DNA of 64,000 bases from CAVZOY01 sp963777095. Its GTDB lineage: Bacteria; Actinomycetota; Actinomycetes; Mycobacteriales; Geodermatophilaceae. The DNA lies in assembly GCA_963777095.1 (NCBI GenBank), contig CAVZOY010000006.1, forward strand, positions 372,001-436,000, in the 5' to 3' direction. This document shows positions 1 through 9,905 of this stretch, piece by piece. Both the position numbers and the translations under genes were made by a program. The notes below the pieces were generated by a model that saw only the letters and a program-made list of their open reading frames with translations, was not told where the DNA came from and made no database searches. The first letter of the stretch is position 1, and each line of letters opens with the position of its first letter.

Positions 1-317
1 GTCATCGACCCGAGAGCGGCCGACACCCGCAGCGCGCCCTGCACGACCGGGTCGTCCACCCTCCCCGCGCGCAGCTCCGCGAGGGGGACGTCGACGCCCT
101 CGAGAGCGGCCGACGCCCGCGCCCCCCGGAGCGCCGACTCCGTGCTCACTCCGGCGGACTCCCGACGCAGCACGCGGTGGCCCAGCAGCCGGTCGACCGC
201 GACCCGGGCGGCGTCCGCCGCCTCCTGGACGCCCGGCAGGTCGAGCAGCGGGGCCAGCGGGTCGGGGCCGGAGGGCCGGGCCGGACGCGCGGCACCGGGA
301 CGGAGCGGCAGAGTCAC
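1..317 (-). CDS. N-terminal part of a conserved actinobacterial protein, possibly Fic-like
   Basis: Only the first 105 codons are in the window; the gene runs off the left edge. The start is the GTG at 317, reading VTLPLRPGAARP. A TACCGT hexamer lies 7 nt upstream and there is no Shine-Dalgarno, which suits a leaderless start. Around residues 20-100 come LLDLPGVQEAADAARVAVD, an RGARASAALEG stretch and VVQGALRVSAAL. These resemble the N-terminal helical domain of actinobacterial Fic-type proteins often annotated as oxidoreductases. The catalytic part is not visible, so the function is open. It is divergent from the phosphatase at 394. Confidence 0.6.
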   Translation of the reverse strand, partial: MTLPLRPGAARPARPSGPDPLAPLLDLPGVQEAADAARVAVDRLLGHRVLRRESAGVSTESALRGARASAALEGVDVPLAELRAGRVDDPVVQGALRVSAALGSM

Positions 318-324
318 GGCGACG

Positions 325-330
325 ACGGTA
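325..330 (-). promoter_or_regulatory. -10 hexamer TACCGT, leaderless start at 317
   Basis: Read on the minus strand, TACCGT is followed by 7 nt and then the GTG at 317. No ribosome-binding site is present. Transcription would begin at or next to the start codon. Confidence 0.4.
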
Positions 331-378
331 CGAGTCGCCGCCGATCCGGCTGCGCGGGGCAGCCGGCGGGCTCGTGGC

Positions 379-384
379 TACGCT
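379..384 (+). promoter_or_regulatory. -10 hexamer TACGCT, leaderless start at 394
   Basis: TACGCT lies 9 nt before the ATG at 394, with no Shine-Dalgarno between. This fits a leaderless mRNA and supports 394 rather than the longer open frame that begins at 142. Confidence 0.4.
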
Positions 385-393
385 GCCAGGGCC

Positions 394-945
394 ATGGCCC
401 GCCCGCTCACCCTGCTGCTCGTCCGGCACGGGCAGAGCGACTGGAACGCCGCCGGACTCATGCAGGGGCAGACGCCGCACCCGAGGCTCACCGAGCTGGG
501 ACACCGGCAGGCCGCCGACGCCGCCCGCGAGCTGGCCGCCGCCCGCCCGGGAGCGCTCGTGTCCAGCGACCTCCGCCGCGCCGTCGAGACGGCCGAGCAC
601 TGCGCCCGCGCGACCGGCCTGGCGGTGCGGACGACGCCGGCCCTGCGCGAGCAGTCCTACGGCGTGCTCGAGGGACGACCTTCGCGCGAGCTGTGGGACG
701 TCGTCGACTGGACCGATCCGCACTGGTCGGCCGAGGACGGCGAGAGCCTCGCCCAGCTGCACGCCCGGGTGGCCGACTACCTCCAGCAGCTGCGCGCCGA
801 CCCGCCCGCCGACGTCGTCGCCCTGGTCACGCACGGCGACACCATCCGCGCGGCCCAGGCGGTGGTCGCCGGCGCCGGGCCCGAGGGGATGCCGGCCGTG
901 ACCCCGCACAACGGCACCGTCACCCGGCTGGAGCTGGCCGGATGA
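394..945 (+). CDS. Histidine phosphatase family protein, CobC-type alpha-ribazole phosphatase candidate
   Basis: This 183-residue protein has the phosphoglycerate-mutase-like core. The LLLVRHGQSDWN motif carries the phosphorylated His12, followed by VSSDLRRAVETAE, an LREQSYGVLEG segment, and a second catalytic histidine in VTHGDTIR near residue 148. The frame is open upstream to 142, but the ATG at 394 begins exactly where family members begin. cobU and cobS follow 19 bp downstream. That context suggests removal of the 5'-phosphate from alpha-ribazole phosphate in nucleotide-loop assembly. A general phosphomonoesterase role cannot be excluded. Confidence 0.8.
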   Translation: MARPLTLLLVRHGQSDWNAAGLMQGQTPHPRLTELGHRQAADAARELAAARPGALVSSDLRRAVETAEHCARATGLAVRTTPALREQSYGVLEGRPSRELWDVVDWTDPHWSAEDGESLAQLHARVADYLQQLRADPPADVVALVTHGDTIRAAQAVVAGAGPEGMPAVTPHNGTVTRLELAG

Positions 946-964
946 GCCCGCGCAGGGAGACGAC

Positions 965-1486
965 GTGAGCAGGGTGCTGGTGCTCGGCGGTTCGCGGTCG
1001 GGCAAGTCGGCCTTCGCCGAGTCGTTGCTGGCCGGCCGCGACGACGTCACCTACCTGGCCACGTCCGCGGGAGCGCCGGACGACGCCGAGTGGGCGGCGC
1101 GGGTGGCCGCGCACCGGGCCCGCCGGCCGGCCGGCTGGTCGACGCTGGAGACCACGGCGCCGTCGGATCTCCTGCGCCCGGGGTCGGTGCTGGTCGACAG
1201 CGTGACCACCTGGGTCGCCGCCCTCATGGACGAGACCGGTGTGTGGACCGACGACCCCGACGCGGAGCAGCGGCTGGCGGGGCGCTGCGACGCACTCGTC
1301 AACGCCTGGGCGATGACGCCGGCGCACGTGGTGGCCGTCAGCGACGAGGTCGGTCTCGGCGTGGTGCCGGAGACCCGAGCCGGCCGGCTGTTCCGCGACG
1401 TGCTCGGCGAGGTGAACCAGCGACTGGCCGGCACCGCCGACGAGGTGTGGTTCGTCGTCGCCGGGCTTCCGCAGCGGCTGCGGTGA
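965..1486 (+). CDS. cobU: Bifunctional adenosylcobinamide kinase / adenosylcobinamide-phosphate guanylyltransferase
   Basis: This 173-residue CobU/CobP phosphorylates adenosylcobinamide and then transfers GMP, giving adenosyl-GDP-cobinamide. The P-loop GGSRSGKS is at residues 8-15. The AAHRARRP segment carries His50, which lines up with the guanylylated histidine of the family. The length is normal for the family. The GTG start at 965 follows AGGGAGA. The stop overlaps the next gene's start as GTGA, so cobU and cobS are translationally coupled. Confidence 0.93.
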   Translation: MSRVLVLGGSRSGKSAFAESLLAGRDDVTYLATSAGAPDDAEWAARVAAHRARRPAGWSTLETTAPSDLLRPGSVLVDSVTTWVAALMDETGVWTDDPDAEQRLAGRCDALVNAWAMTPAHVVAVSDEVGLGVVPETRAGRLFRDVLGEVNQRLAGTADEVWFVVAGLPQRLR

Positions 1487-2256
1487 CCGACCGACCCGTG
1501 CGGGGGACCGGCCCGCTGGAGGCGTTCGCCCTGCTCACCGTCCTGCCCGTGCCGCGCCGGGCGACCGCGTCGGCGCGCGGGGTGCTGCCCTGGGCGCCAC
1601 TGGTCGGCCTCGTGCTCGGCGGGCTCGCGTCGGGTGTCGGCGTCCTCGGGGCACGCATCGTCTCGCCGCTGGTCGGCGCCGCGCTGGCCCTGATCCTCCT
1701 GGCGCTGCTGACCCGCGGTCTCCACCTCGACGGTCTCGCCGACACGGCCGACGGCCTCGGGCCGCTGCGCGACCGGGACCGGGCGCTGGCGGTCATGCGC
1801 CAGGGGGACGTCGGGCCCTTCGGGGTGGCGGCCGTCGTCCTGGTGCTCCTGCTGCAGGTGTCCTGCGCCGCCGTGCTGCTCGCCGCCGACGGCGGCTGGC
1901 TCGCGGTCTGGACGGCGGTGGCCGTCGCCCGCCTCGCCATGACCCGCACCGGCCTGCCCGGGGTTCCGACGGCGGCGGGATCCACGCTCGGCCGGGCGGT
2001 GGCCGGGACCGTGCGGCCGCTCGTCCTCGCCGCCTGGGCCGTGGTGCTGGCGGCCGCGGTCGTCGCCGCCACCGGCGCGGACCCGCTGCGCGCGGCCGGC
2101 CTCCTCGGCGCGGCGGCAGCCGGCCTGCTCGCCGCCGAACTCGTCCTCCACCGCGCGCGCCGGCGGCTCGGCGGGGTCAACGGCGACGTCATGGGCGCGC
2201 TGGCCGAGGTGACCACGGCAGTCGCGCTGCTGGTCGGCGCCGCACTGGTCGCGTGA
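1483..2256 (+). CDS. cobS: Adenosylcobinamide-GDP ribazoletransferase (cobalamin synthase)
   Basis: CobS joins adenosyl-GDP-cobinamide to alpha-ribazole (or its phosphate) at the membrane. This 257-residue protein is strongly hydrophobic with six or seven likely membrane segments. It has the hallmark loop GLHLDGLADTADGLG at residues 79-93 and the second conserved loop GGVNGDVMGALAE near the C-terminus. The GTG start overlaps the cobU stop. The convergent regulator gene ends 12 bp beyond its stop. Confidence 0.93.
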   Translation: MTDRPVRGTGPLEAFALLTVLPVPRRATASARGVLPWAPLVGLVLGGLASGVGVLGARIVSPLVGAALALILLALLTRGLHLDGLADTADGLGPLRDRDRALAVMRQGDVGPFGVAAVVLVLLLQVSCAAVLLAADGGWLAVWTAVAVARLAMTRTGLPGVPTAAGSTLGRAVAGTVRPLVLAAWAVVLAAAVVAATGADPLRAAGLLGAAAAGLLAAELVLHRARRRLGGVNGDVMGALAEVTTAVALLVGAALVA

Positions 2257-2268
2257 TGCCGCCGACGA

Positions 2269-4925
2269 TCACCCGTCGGCCGGAGCCGGCGACGGCGTCG
2301 GCGGCGCCGAGAGATCGTTCAGCGCCAGCTCCAGCGCCTGCCGGAGGGACCACCGCCGGCCCTCCGCCCACGTCCGCTCGAACGCCTCCTCGCCCAGGAG
2401 TTCGCGACAGCGGCCCACGAGCGCCCGGACCAGCGGGGGCAGCCCCGGGGTGAGCGGCAGGGCGCTGCGCCCCCTGGCCTCGTCCGCGGAGGCCAGCGTC
2501 CGCGCCGCGACCGAACACCTGCCCTCCGCCAGCGCGACGGCGGCCAGGCCCTCCAGCGAGTACGCCATGCTCGTCTGCTGACCGGCCCGCAGATTGGCCT
2601 GCGCACCGTCGAGCACGGACCGCCGTGCCGCGGCGACGTCCTCCTGGGCCAGCTGGCTGAGGCCCAGCAGGATCAGCGCCCGGCCGAGCATGCCGTCCTC
2701 TCCGATGCGCTCGGCGACGTCTGCCGCCGACCGGTAGTGGCGCACCGCGGTCTCGTGATCCCCGGTGGCGAGCCCGATGTCACCGACCACCAGGTGCATC
2801 GTTCCCTGGCCGACCTCGAACCCCAGCGCGGTGAACAGGTCCAGTGCCACCATCGCGGCCCGGACGGCCCCGTCGAGCCCCTGAGCCATTCCCCTCTGGA
2901 TGTCGGCGACCGACGCCAGCGCGCGGTCGAAGTCGGAGTCCGGCCCTGGATCGAGCAGCGGCTTCCCCTCCTCCACCAGCGGGACGATCTGGTCCAGCTC
3001 CCCGAGCGACATCGCGACGAGCGCCCGGAGGACGAGCAACCGACCCCGCACGGCAGGGGCGACCCCGGACGACTGCGCGAGCGCGTTGTCGAGCCACGTC
3101 CGGGCCTCGACCTCGGCGTCACGGAAGGCGAGGTAGCCGATGGCGTTGCGGACGAGCAGCGCCATCCCGGCCAGGTCACCGGCGTCGAGCAGCCGCTGCA
3201 CGGCCGCGCGGTAGTTGGCCCGCTCCCGCTCCAGGTGCTGCCGCGCCCGCCGGTAGTCCGCGCCCTGCGTGCCCAGCAGCTGCTCGGTCAGGCCGAGGAT
3301 CCAGGCGGCGTGCCGGCGTTCGGTCTCCTGCCGGTCGGGCGAGCCGGCCAGTCGCTCCGCGGCGTAGACGCGAACCGTCTCCAGCATGGTGAACCGCGGC
3401 TCCGACCCGTCGTCCACCGAGAGCACGAGGCTCGCGTCGACGAGGGCCCCGACGGTGTCGAGCAGATCGGGCTCGCCGGGCCGGGCACACACCTCCTCCG
3501 CCGCCTCGAGGCCCCAGCCACCCGAGAACACGGCGAGCCGGGCGAACAGCGCCTGCTCGTGCGGCGCGAGCAGACCATGGCTCCAGTCCATCGTGGCGCG
3601 CAGCGTGCGCTGGTGCTCCGGCAGGTCGACCGGACCCGCCCCGAGGACGTCGAGCTGCCGCCGCAGCCGGTCCAGCAGCGCAGCCGCGGACAACAGCCGG
3701 ACCCGGGCCGCGGCCAGCTCGATGGCCAGCGGCAGCCCGTCCAGCCGGCGCGAGATCTCCGCGATCACGTCCTGCTCGTCGAGGCCGACGCCCCCCGGAC
3801 GCACGGCTGCCGAGCGCTCGGCGAACAGCTGCACGGCGGCGGGCTCGGGCAGCGGCCGCACCGGGAACAGCTGCTCGACGCGCAGCCGCAGCGGTGCCCG
3901 GCTGGTCGCCAGGAGGACGGCCGCCGGTATCCGCTCCAGCAGTTCGGCCACGTCCCCCGCGGCGCCGAGAACCTGCTCGAGGTTGTCCAGGACGAGCAGC
4001 GTGCGCTCGCCCCCGAGGAGGGCGGCCAGCGCGCCGACGACGTCCTCGCCCGGCTCTCGTCGGGCGCCGACCGCGTCTCCCACGGCGGCCAGCACGAGCG
4101 ACGGGTCGGTCACCGCCGTGAGGGGGACGAAGACGGCGCCGCCGGACAGGTCGGCCTCCATCGCGTGGGCCGCTTCGAGCGCCAGTCGGGTCTTCCCGAT
4201 GCCGCCCGGCCCGGTGAGGCTCACCAGCCGGGTCCGGTTGTCCCGCAGCAGCACGACGACGGCGGCGATGTCGTCCTCGCGCCCGACGAAGCTGCCCGGC
4301 GGCGTCGGCACCGTCCATCGCCGACCCAGGGTGTGCAGGGGCGGGAAGTCCGTCGGGCAGCTCCGGCGACGACGAGCTGGTACAGCCGCGTCGGCAGCGG
4401 AAAGTCCTTGAACCGGTGCTCCCCCAGGTCGCGGAGGTCGACACCGTCGGGGAGCTCGTCCCGGACCAGCGATGCCGTGGCGTCCGAGACCAGGACCTGG
4501 CCGCCGTGCGCCGCCGCCGCGATCCGCGCCGCCCGGTGGACGGCCACGCTGACGTAGGAGCCGCCCACCGCGGACGCCTCACCGGTGTGCAGTCCCATGC
4601 GCACCCGCACCTGGGTCGGCGGAGGCCACGGATGGGCGGCCAAGGCCCGTTGGCCGTCGACCGCGGCTGCGACCGCCTGGACCGGGCCGGGGAACGCGAC
4701 GAAGAACGCGTCGCCCTGGGTGTCGACCTCGCGGCCTGCGTGCGCGGCGAAGGCCGCCCGCAGCAGCCGCCGGTGCTCCTCGAGCAGCGCGCCGTAGGCG
4801 GCGCCGGCTTCGCGAAGCAGCGTCGTCGAGCCCTCGATGTCGGTGAAGAGGAAGGTCACCGTGCCCGTGGGCAGCGGGCCGTCGCCGGCCCGGGTCGCCC
4901 TCGTCGCAGCGCGCTGCTGGGGCAC
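2269..4925 (-). CDS. Class III nucleotide cyclase domain fused to AAA/NB-ARC-like ATPase and helical repeats (frame broken)
   Basis: Read from GTG 4925, behind GGGGGAG, residues 20-190 form a class III adenylate/guanylate cyclase domain. TFLFTDIEGSTTLL and QGDAFFVAF carry the two metal-binding aspartates. After a break in the frame between about 4345 and 4385, the second part reads SFVGRED, P-loop GPGGIGKT, Walker B LLVLDNLEQV and GLPLAIELAAARV. A long helical, TPR-like C-terminal half follows. The order matches large actinobacterial cyclase-ATPase regulators. The indel appears to be an isolated error, since both halves retain good coding character. The transition-state position usually held by Asn reads VHRAARI here. 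There is no visible C-terminal HTH. Ligand and target are unknown. Confidence 0.75.
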
Positions 4926-5091
4926 GTCAGGCTCCCCCGGGATCCGCCGCCCCGGCCGGACGACCGGAGAGAGGCGAGGATAGGGCGGCCGGCAGCCGAT
5001 CGGGAGGGGCCCGCTCGCGGTGAGGTGCCCGCCCAGCACCGGACGACGGCGGTCACCCTGCTGGGTGCCGCCGCCGTCCTCGGGGCTGTCG

Positions 5092-5331
5092 TCAACGGCG
5101 GCGCAGCAGCCCACCGATCAGTCCACCGAGGCCGCCGCCGGCGGTGGTGGTGGGCTGCCGCCCGTAGGCGGTGCGTCGAGGCGCGGGACGCTTCGCCATC
5201 CCGACGCCGCGGCCCAGTCCGGCGCCACGGGACGTTCCCGTGGTGCGTGCCGGCCGTCGGGCGGTCCGCCCGCGCGTGCCGCCGCGTGCGGCGCCCTGTG
5301 CAGTTCCGAGAAGCTTGTTCAGGATGCTCAT
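5092..5331 (-). CDS. Small Arg/Gly-rich basic protein of unknown function
   Basis: This 79-residue protein begins MSILNKLLGTAQGAA, has an Arg-rich low-complexity middle and ends in a Gly-rich GGGLGGLIGGLL segment plus arginines. The short hydrophobic ends could be amphipathic or membrane-associated. No known domain is recognisable. The ATG at 5331 follows a weak GAGCG. It stands alone between the cyclase regulator and cobN, both on the same strand. Because the middle is low-complexity GC-rich sequence, it could be a chance open frame. Confidence 0.5.
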   Translation of the reverse strand: MSILNKLLGTAQGAARGGTRGRTARRPARTTGTSRGAGLGRGVGMAKRPAPRRTAYGRQPTTTAGGGLGGLIGGLLRRR

Positions 5332-5436
5332 GACCGCTCGTTACCCCGCGGTCGCCATGAATGACACCTGTGTCATGGGCCGCGGCGTGCCGTCACGGAG
5401 AGTTCGGGACACTGCACGGCGGAACCGATGCGACTG

Positions 5437-8400
5437 TTACGACCGGGCCTGCGCCGGAGTCTCCCCGCCCTCGAGGTCGCCCTCGGTGTCCAGGTACGCC
5501 TGCCGCAGCTCGGCCAGCAGCGCGGGATCCGGCTCGGCCCACATCCCCCGGTCGACCGCCTCCAGCAGCCGCTCGGCGATGCCGTGCAGCGCCCACGGGT
5601 TGGACCGCTCCATGAACTCGCGGTTCTCGGGGTCGAGCACGTAGGTCTGGGTCAGCTTCTCGTACATCCAGTCGGCGACCACGCCGGTCGTCGCGTCGTA
5701 GCCGAACAGGTAGTCGACGGTCGCGGCCAGCTCGAACGCGCCCTTGTAGCCGTGCCGGCGCATCGCCGCGAGCCACTTCGGGTTCACCACCCGCGCCCGG
5801 AACACCCGCGCGGTCTCCTCGCCCAGCGACCGGGTGCGCACCGACTCCGGCCGGGTGGAGTCGCCGATGTAGGCCGCCGGTGCCCGCCCGGTCAGCGCGC
5901 GGACCGTCGCCACCATCCCGCCGTGGTACTGGAAGTAGTCGTCGGAGTCGGCGATGTCGTGCTCGCGGGTGTCGACGTTCTTCGCCGCCACCGCGATCCG
6001 CCGGTACGCCGACTCCATGTCCGGGCGCGCCTCGACCCCGTCGAGGTCCCGCCCGTACGCGTAGCCGCCCCAGACCGCGTAGACCTCGGCCAGGTCGGCG
6101 TCGCCCCGCCAGTTGCGCGAGTCGATCAGCGGCAGCAGCCCGGCCCCGTACGCCCCCGGCTTGGAGCCGAACACCCGGGTGGTGGCGCGGCGGCGGTCGC
6201 CGTGCGAGGCGAGGTCGGCCTCGACGTGCGCCCGCACGTAGTTCCGGTCGTCGGGCTCGGACAGGCCCGCGACCAGCGTGACCGCGTCGTCCAGCATGGT
6301 CACCACGTGCGGGAAGGCGTCCCGGAAGAACCCGCTGATCCGCACGGTGACGTCGATCCGCGGCCGGCCGAGCTCGTCGAGCGGCACCGGCTCCAGGCCG
6401 GTCACCCGCCGCGAGGCGTCGTCCCACACCGGGCGGACGCCGAGCAGCGCGAGCACCTCGGCGACGTCGTCGCCCGAGGTCCGCATCGCCGACGTGCCCC
6501 ACACCGACAGGCCCACCGACGGCGGGTACTCCCCCGTGTCGGCCAGGTAGCGCGCGAGCAGCGAGTCGGCCATCGCCTGCCCGGTCTCCCACGCCAGCCG
6601 CGACGGGATCGCCCGCGGGTCGACCGTGTAGAAGTTGCGCCCGGTCGGCAGCACGTTGACCAGCCCGCGCAGCGGCGACCCCGACGGCCCGGCCGGCACG
6701 TAGCCGCCCTCGAGCGCGTGCAGCGTCGCGTCGAGCTCGTCGGTGGTGCGCTCCAGCCGCGGCACCACCTCGTCGACGGCGAACCGGAGGACGGCGGCGA
6801 CTGCGTCGTCCGCCCGGCCGAGCACCTCCCGGACGACGGCGTCGACGGCGTCGGTCACCCAGCCCGCGCGCCTCCATGCCCGACACGAGCGCGGACGCCT
6901 GTGCCTCGACCGCGTCGGTCTCGACCCGCCCGGCCGAGCCGTCCTCGGCCAGGCCCAGCGCCTCGCGCAGACCGGGCAGCGCCACGGAGCCGCCCCAGAT
7001 CTGCCGCGCGCGCAGCATCGCGAGCACCAGGTCGACCCGGTTCTGCCCGCTCGGGCGGGGCGCCGAGCACGTGCAGGCCGTCGCGGATCTGCGAGTCCTT
7101 GATCTCGCAGAGCCACCCGTCGACGTGCAGGATCATCTCGTCGAAGTGGTCGTCCTCCGGCCGCTCGTTCAGGCCCAGGTCGGAGTCGAGCTTGGCCGCC
7201 TGCAGCAGCGTCCAGATCTGCGCCCGGACGGCCGGCAGCTTCGCCGGGTCCATCGCCGCGATGTTGGCGTGCTCGTCGAGCAGCTGCTCCAGGCGGGCGA
7301 TGTCGCCGTAGGACTCGGCCCGCGCCATCGGCGGCACCATGTGGTCGACCAGCGTGGCGTGCGCGCGGCGCTTGGCCTGCGAGCCCTCGCCCGGGTCGTT
7401 GACCAGGAACGGGTAGACCAGCGGCAGGTCGCCGATCGCGGCGTCCGGGCCGCAGGACGCCGACATCCCGACCGTCTTGCCGGGCAGCCACTCCAGGTTG
7501 CCGTGCTTGCCGACGTGCACCATCGCGTGCGCCCCGAACGAGGAGCGCAGCCACCAGTACGCGGCCAGGTAGTGGTGGGACGGCGGCAGGTCCGGGTCGT
7601 GGTAGATCGCGATCGGGTTCTCCCCGAAGCCGCGCGGCGGCTGGACCATCACCACGACGTTGCCCGCCCGCAGACCGGCAAGCACGATCGCGCCGTCCGT
7701 CGGGGTCGACGAACAGCGATCCGGGCGCCGGGCCCCAGTGCTCGCTCCATCGCCGCGCGGAGGTCGGCCGGCAGCGTCTCGAAGAACGCCCGGTACTCGT
7801 CGGCGGCGATGCGCACCGGGTTGCCCGACAGCTGCTCCTCGGTGAGCCAGTCGGCGTCCTGGCCGCCGGCCGCGATGAGCGCGTGCACCAGCGCGTCGCC
7901 GTCCAGCTCGGCCAGCGCCCGGCAGCGCGTCCGGCCCGTCGAACGGTCCGACGTCGTAGCCCTGCCCCGCCATGGCGGCCAGCAGCCGGACGACGGACGC
8001 CGGGGTGTCCAGCCCGACCGCGTTGCCGATGCGAGCGTGCTTGGTCGGGTAGGCCGAGAGCATCACGACGATCCGCCGGTCGGCCGGCGGGGTGTGCCGC
8101 AGCCGCGCGTGCGCGAGCGCCGTCCCGGCCACCCGGGCGGCGCGTTCGGGGTCGGCGACGTACGAGGTCAGCCCGTCCTCGTCGGTCTCCTTGAACGAGA
8201 ACGGCACGCTGATCAGCCGGCCGTCGAACTCGGGGATCGCCACCTGGTTGCCGACGTCCAGCGGCGAGAGCCCGTCGTCGTCGGCCGCCCAGTCGGCGCG
8301 CGACCGGGTGAGGCACAGCCCCTGGATCACCGGCACGTCGAGCTCGGCGAGCTGGCCGACGTCCCACGCGCCGTCGTCCCCACCGGCCGAGGCGAGCGCC

Positions 8401-9067
8401 GGCCGCGAGCCGCCGGCGGCGAGCACGGTGACCACCAGCGCGTCGGCGGTCTTCAGCACCTCCAGCAGCTCGGGACCGACCGACCGGAGCGACGAGGTGA
8501 ACACCGGCAGCGCCTGGCCGCCGCCGGACTCGATAGCGCCACAGAGTTCCTCGATGAAGGCGGTGTTCCCGGCCAGGTGGTGCGCCCGGTAGTAGAGGAC
8601 GGCGACCCGCGGGCCGTCGCCCGAGGAGGTGCGCTCCAGCACGCCCCAGTCCGGCGCGACGGACGGCGGCTCGAAGCCCTCGCCGGTGAGCAGCACGGTG
8701 TCGGACAGGAACCGGTGCAGCTGCACGAGGTTGTCCGGGACCGCCCTGCGCCAGGTAGCCGTGCGCCTCGGTGGCCACGCCCATCGGCACGGTCGACAGC
8801 TCCATCAGCTCGGCGTCGGGCACCTGCTCCCCGCCGAGGACGACGACCGGCGCAGGGCCGGCCAGCAGCGGCGCGAGCATCTCCTCGTACTGCCGCCGGA
8901 CGCCGAGGATCCGGACGACGACGACCTGGCTGCCGTCGGCGAGCGCGGCGATGCCGGCGTCGTCGAGGCGCGACGGGGTTGCCCAGCCGCCAGTCCGCGC
9001 CGCTGGATCGCGCGGAGAGCAGGTCGGTGTCGCTGGTGGAGAGGAGGGTGAAACAGCGCTCGCTCAT
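5437..9067 (-). CDS. cobN: Cobaltochelatase large subunit CobN (about seven frame breaks)
   Basis: CobN is the large subunit that binds hydrogenobyrinate a,c-diamide and inserts cobalt in the late-insertion route, with an ATP-driven partner. The start is ATG 9067 (MSERCFTLLSTSDTD). Long CobN/BchH segments are recognisable throughout: AVLYYRAHHLAGN, MLSAYPTKHARIGNAVGLD, YLAAYWWLRSSFGAHAMVH, GKHGNLEWLPGK, FYTVDPRAIPSRLAW and SNPWALHGIAERLLEA. They lie in three frames. Extra bases are inferred at about 8975-8978, 8737-8739, 7918-7920, 7739-7745, 7702-7705, 7051-7053 and 6863-6865, mostly in C/G runs. Removing one base at each restores roughly 1,200 residues. This suggests sequencing error, not decay. 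Its likely partner is the chelatase at 36144. Confidence 0.88.
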
Positions 9068-9102
9068 CGGGCGCCGACGGTACCGGGCCGTCGGGAGGGG
9101 GC

Positions 9103-9453
9103 TCAGGCGCGCGTGGCGTCGAGCAGTTGCAGCAGGTCGTGGGCGGCCAGCTCGATCTCCTTGTGGCCCCACTCCGCAGCCCGGTAGTGGCAGGCGATGA
9201 TCCCCATGCGGTGCACGCGCCGGAAGTCGCCGTAGACGAAGCCGTAGCGGGCCTTCGTCCCGTCCGTGGCTCCCTCGGTCAGCCCGAGGTGCCAGGCCGC
9301 GTAGTCCTCCCACGAGTGCCGCTCGAGGAACGTGTTCTCGTCGTCGGCCGTCGGCTGCACGCGGCCCCACTCGCTGCGCAGCACGTACTGGCGGGCCCGG
9401 ATCAGCTCGCGGGCGTGCTCGACTCCTGCCTCGTTGACCAGGTATTTGGCCAT
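9103..9453 (-). CDS. Conserved hypothetical protein
   Basis: This 116-residue soluble protein starts MAKYLVNEAGVEHARELI at ATG 9453, behind a strong GGAGGA. It is rich in aromatic and charged residues (YVLRSEWG, WEDYAAWHLGL, YGFVYGDFRRVHR) and ends in a helical EWGHKEIELAAHDLLQLL segment. It reads as a real, conserved actinobacterial protein but I do not recognise a family. It is 16 bp downstream of the TPR gene and probably co-transcribed with it. Confidence 0.7.
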   Translation of the reverse strand: MAKYLVNEAGVEHARELIRARQYVLRSEWGRVQPTADDENTFLERHSWEDYAAWHLGLTEGATDGTKARYGFVYGDFRRVHRMGIIACHYRAAEWGHKEIELAAHDLLQLLDATRA

Positions 9454-9469
9454 CGCGCGTTCCTCCGGA

Positions 9470-9802
9470 TCATTCGGCGCCGAGGGCGTCGGCCATGCGG
9501 TGGTGCGGGACGGCCTCGTCGTGCCGGCTCTGCCGCTCGAGTGTGCGGGCCAGGGCGCGGCGCGCCCAGCCGTTCGACGGCGCCAGCTCGACCAGCCGGC
9601 GCAGCGTCCGCTCCGCCGGACCGAGCTGCGCCGCGCCGAAGTAGCTGCGGGCGAGCAGTTCGAGCGCGGCCTCGTTGTCCGGGTGCGCCTCGACGACGGG
9701 CTCGAGGATGCGGGCGGCCTCGGTCGGCCGGCCCGACTCCAGGAACAGGTCGGCACGCAGGTACTCCGAGTGCAGGTCGTCGGACGGCGGCCGGAAGGTC
9801 AT
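9470..9802 (-). CDS. Small tetratricopeptide-repeat protein
   Basis: This 110-residue protein consists almost entirely of TPR-like helices: SEYLRADLFLESGRPTEAAR, NEAALELLARSYFGAAQLG and NGWARRALARTLERQSRHDE, each about 34 residues long. It probably acts as a protein-binding scaffold in the cytoplasm. I chose ATG 9802 (MTFRPPSDD) because the upstream open frame has no TPR character. It is divergent from the DUF4383 gene at 9906. Confidence 0.7.
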   Translation of the reverse strand: MTFRPPSDDLHSEYLRADLFLESGRPTEAARILEPVVEAHPDNEAALELLARSYFGAAQLGPAERTLRRLVELAPSNGWARRALARTLERQSRHDEAVPHHRMADALGAE

Positions 9803-9905
9803 GCCGGTTGGAACGCGCCCGGCGACGTCCCGCTTCCCCGCATCCGGCACGGACCGGGCGAGCGAAGAACGGGCGTCGACGCACCCGATCCGGACGGAGT
9901 CCGAC

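Noticed and set aside
142..393. Upstream extension of the histidine phosphatase
   Set aside because: The extension overlaps the divergent gene at 1-317, has no homology-like features, and the -10 hexamer at 379 lies inside it.
5437..9067. Programmed frameshifting in cobN
   Set aside because: Seven sites, no slippery heptamers with downstream pseudoknots, and the same kind of break in unrelated genes point to sequence errors.
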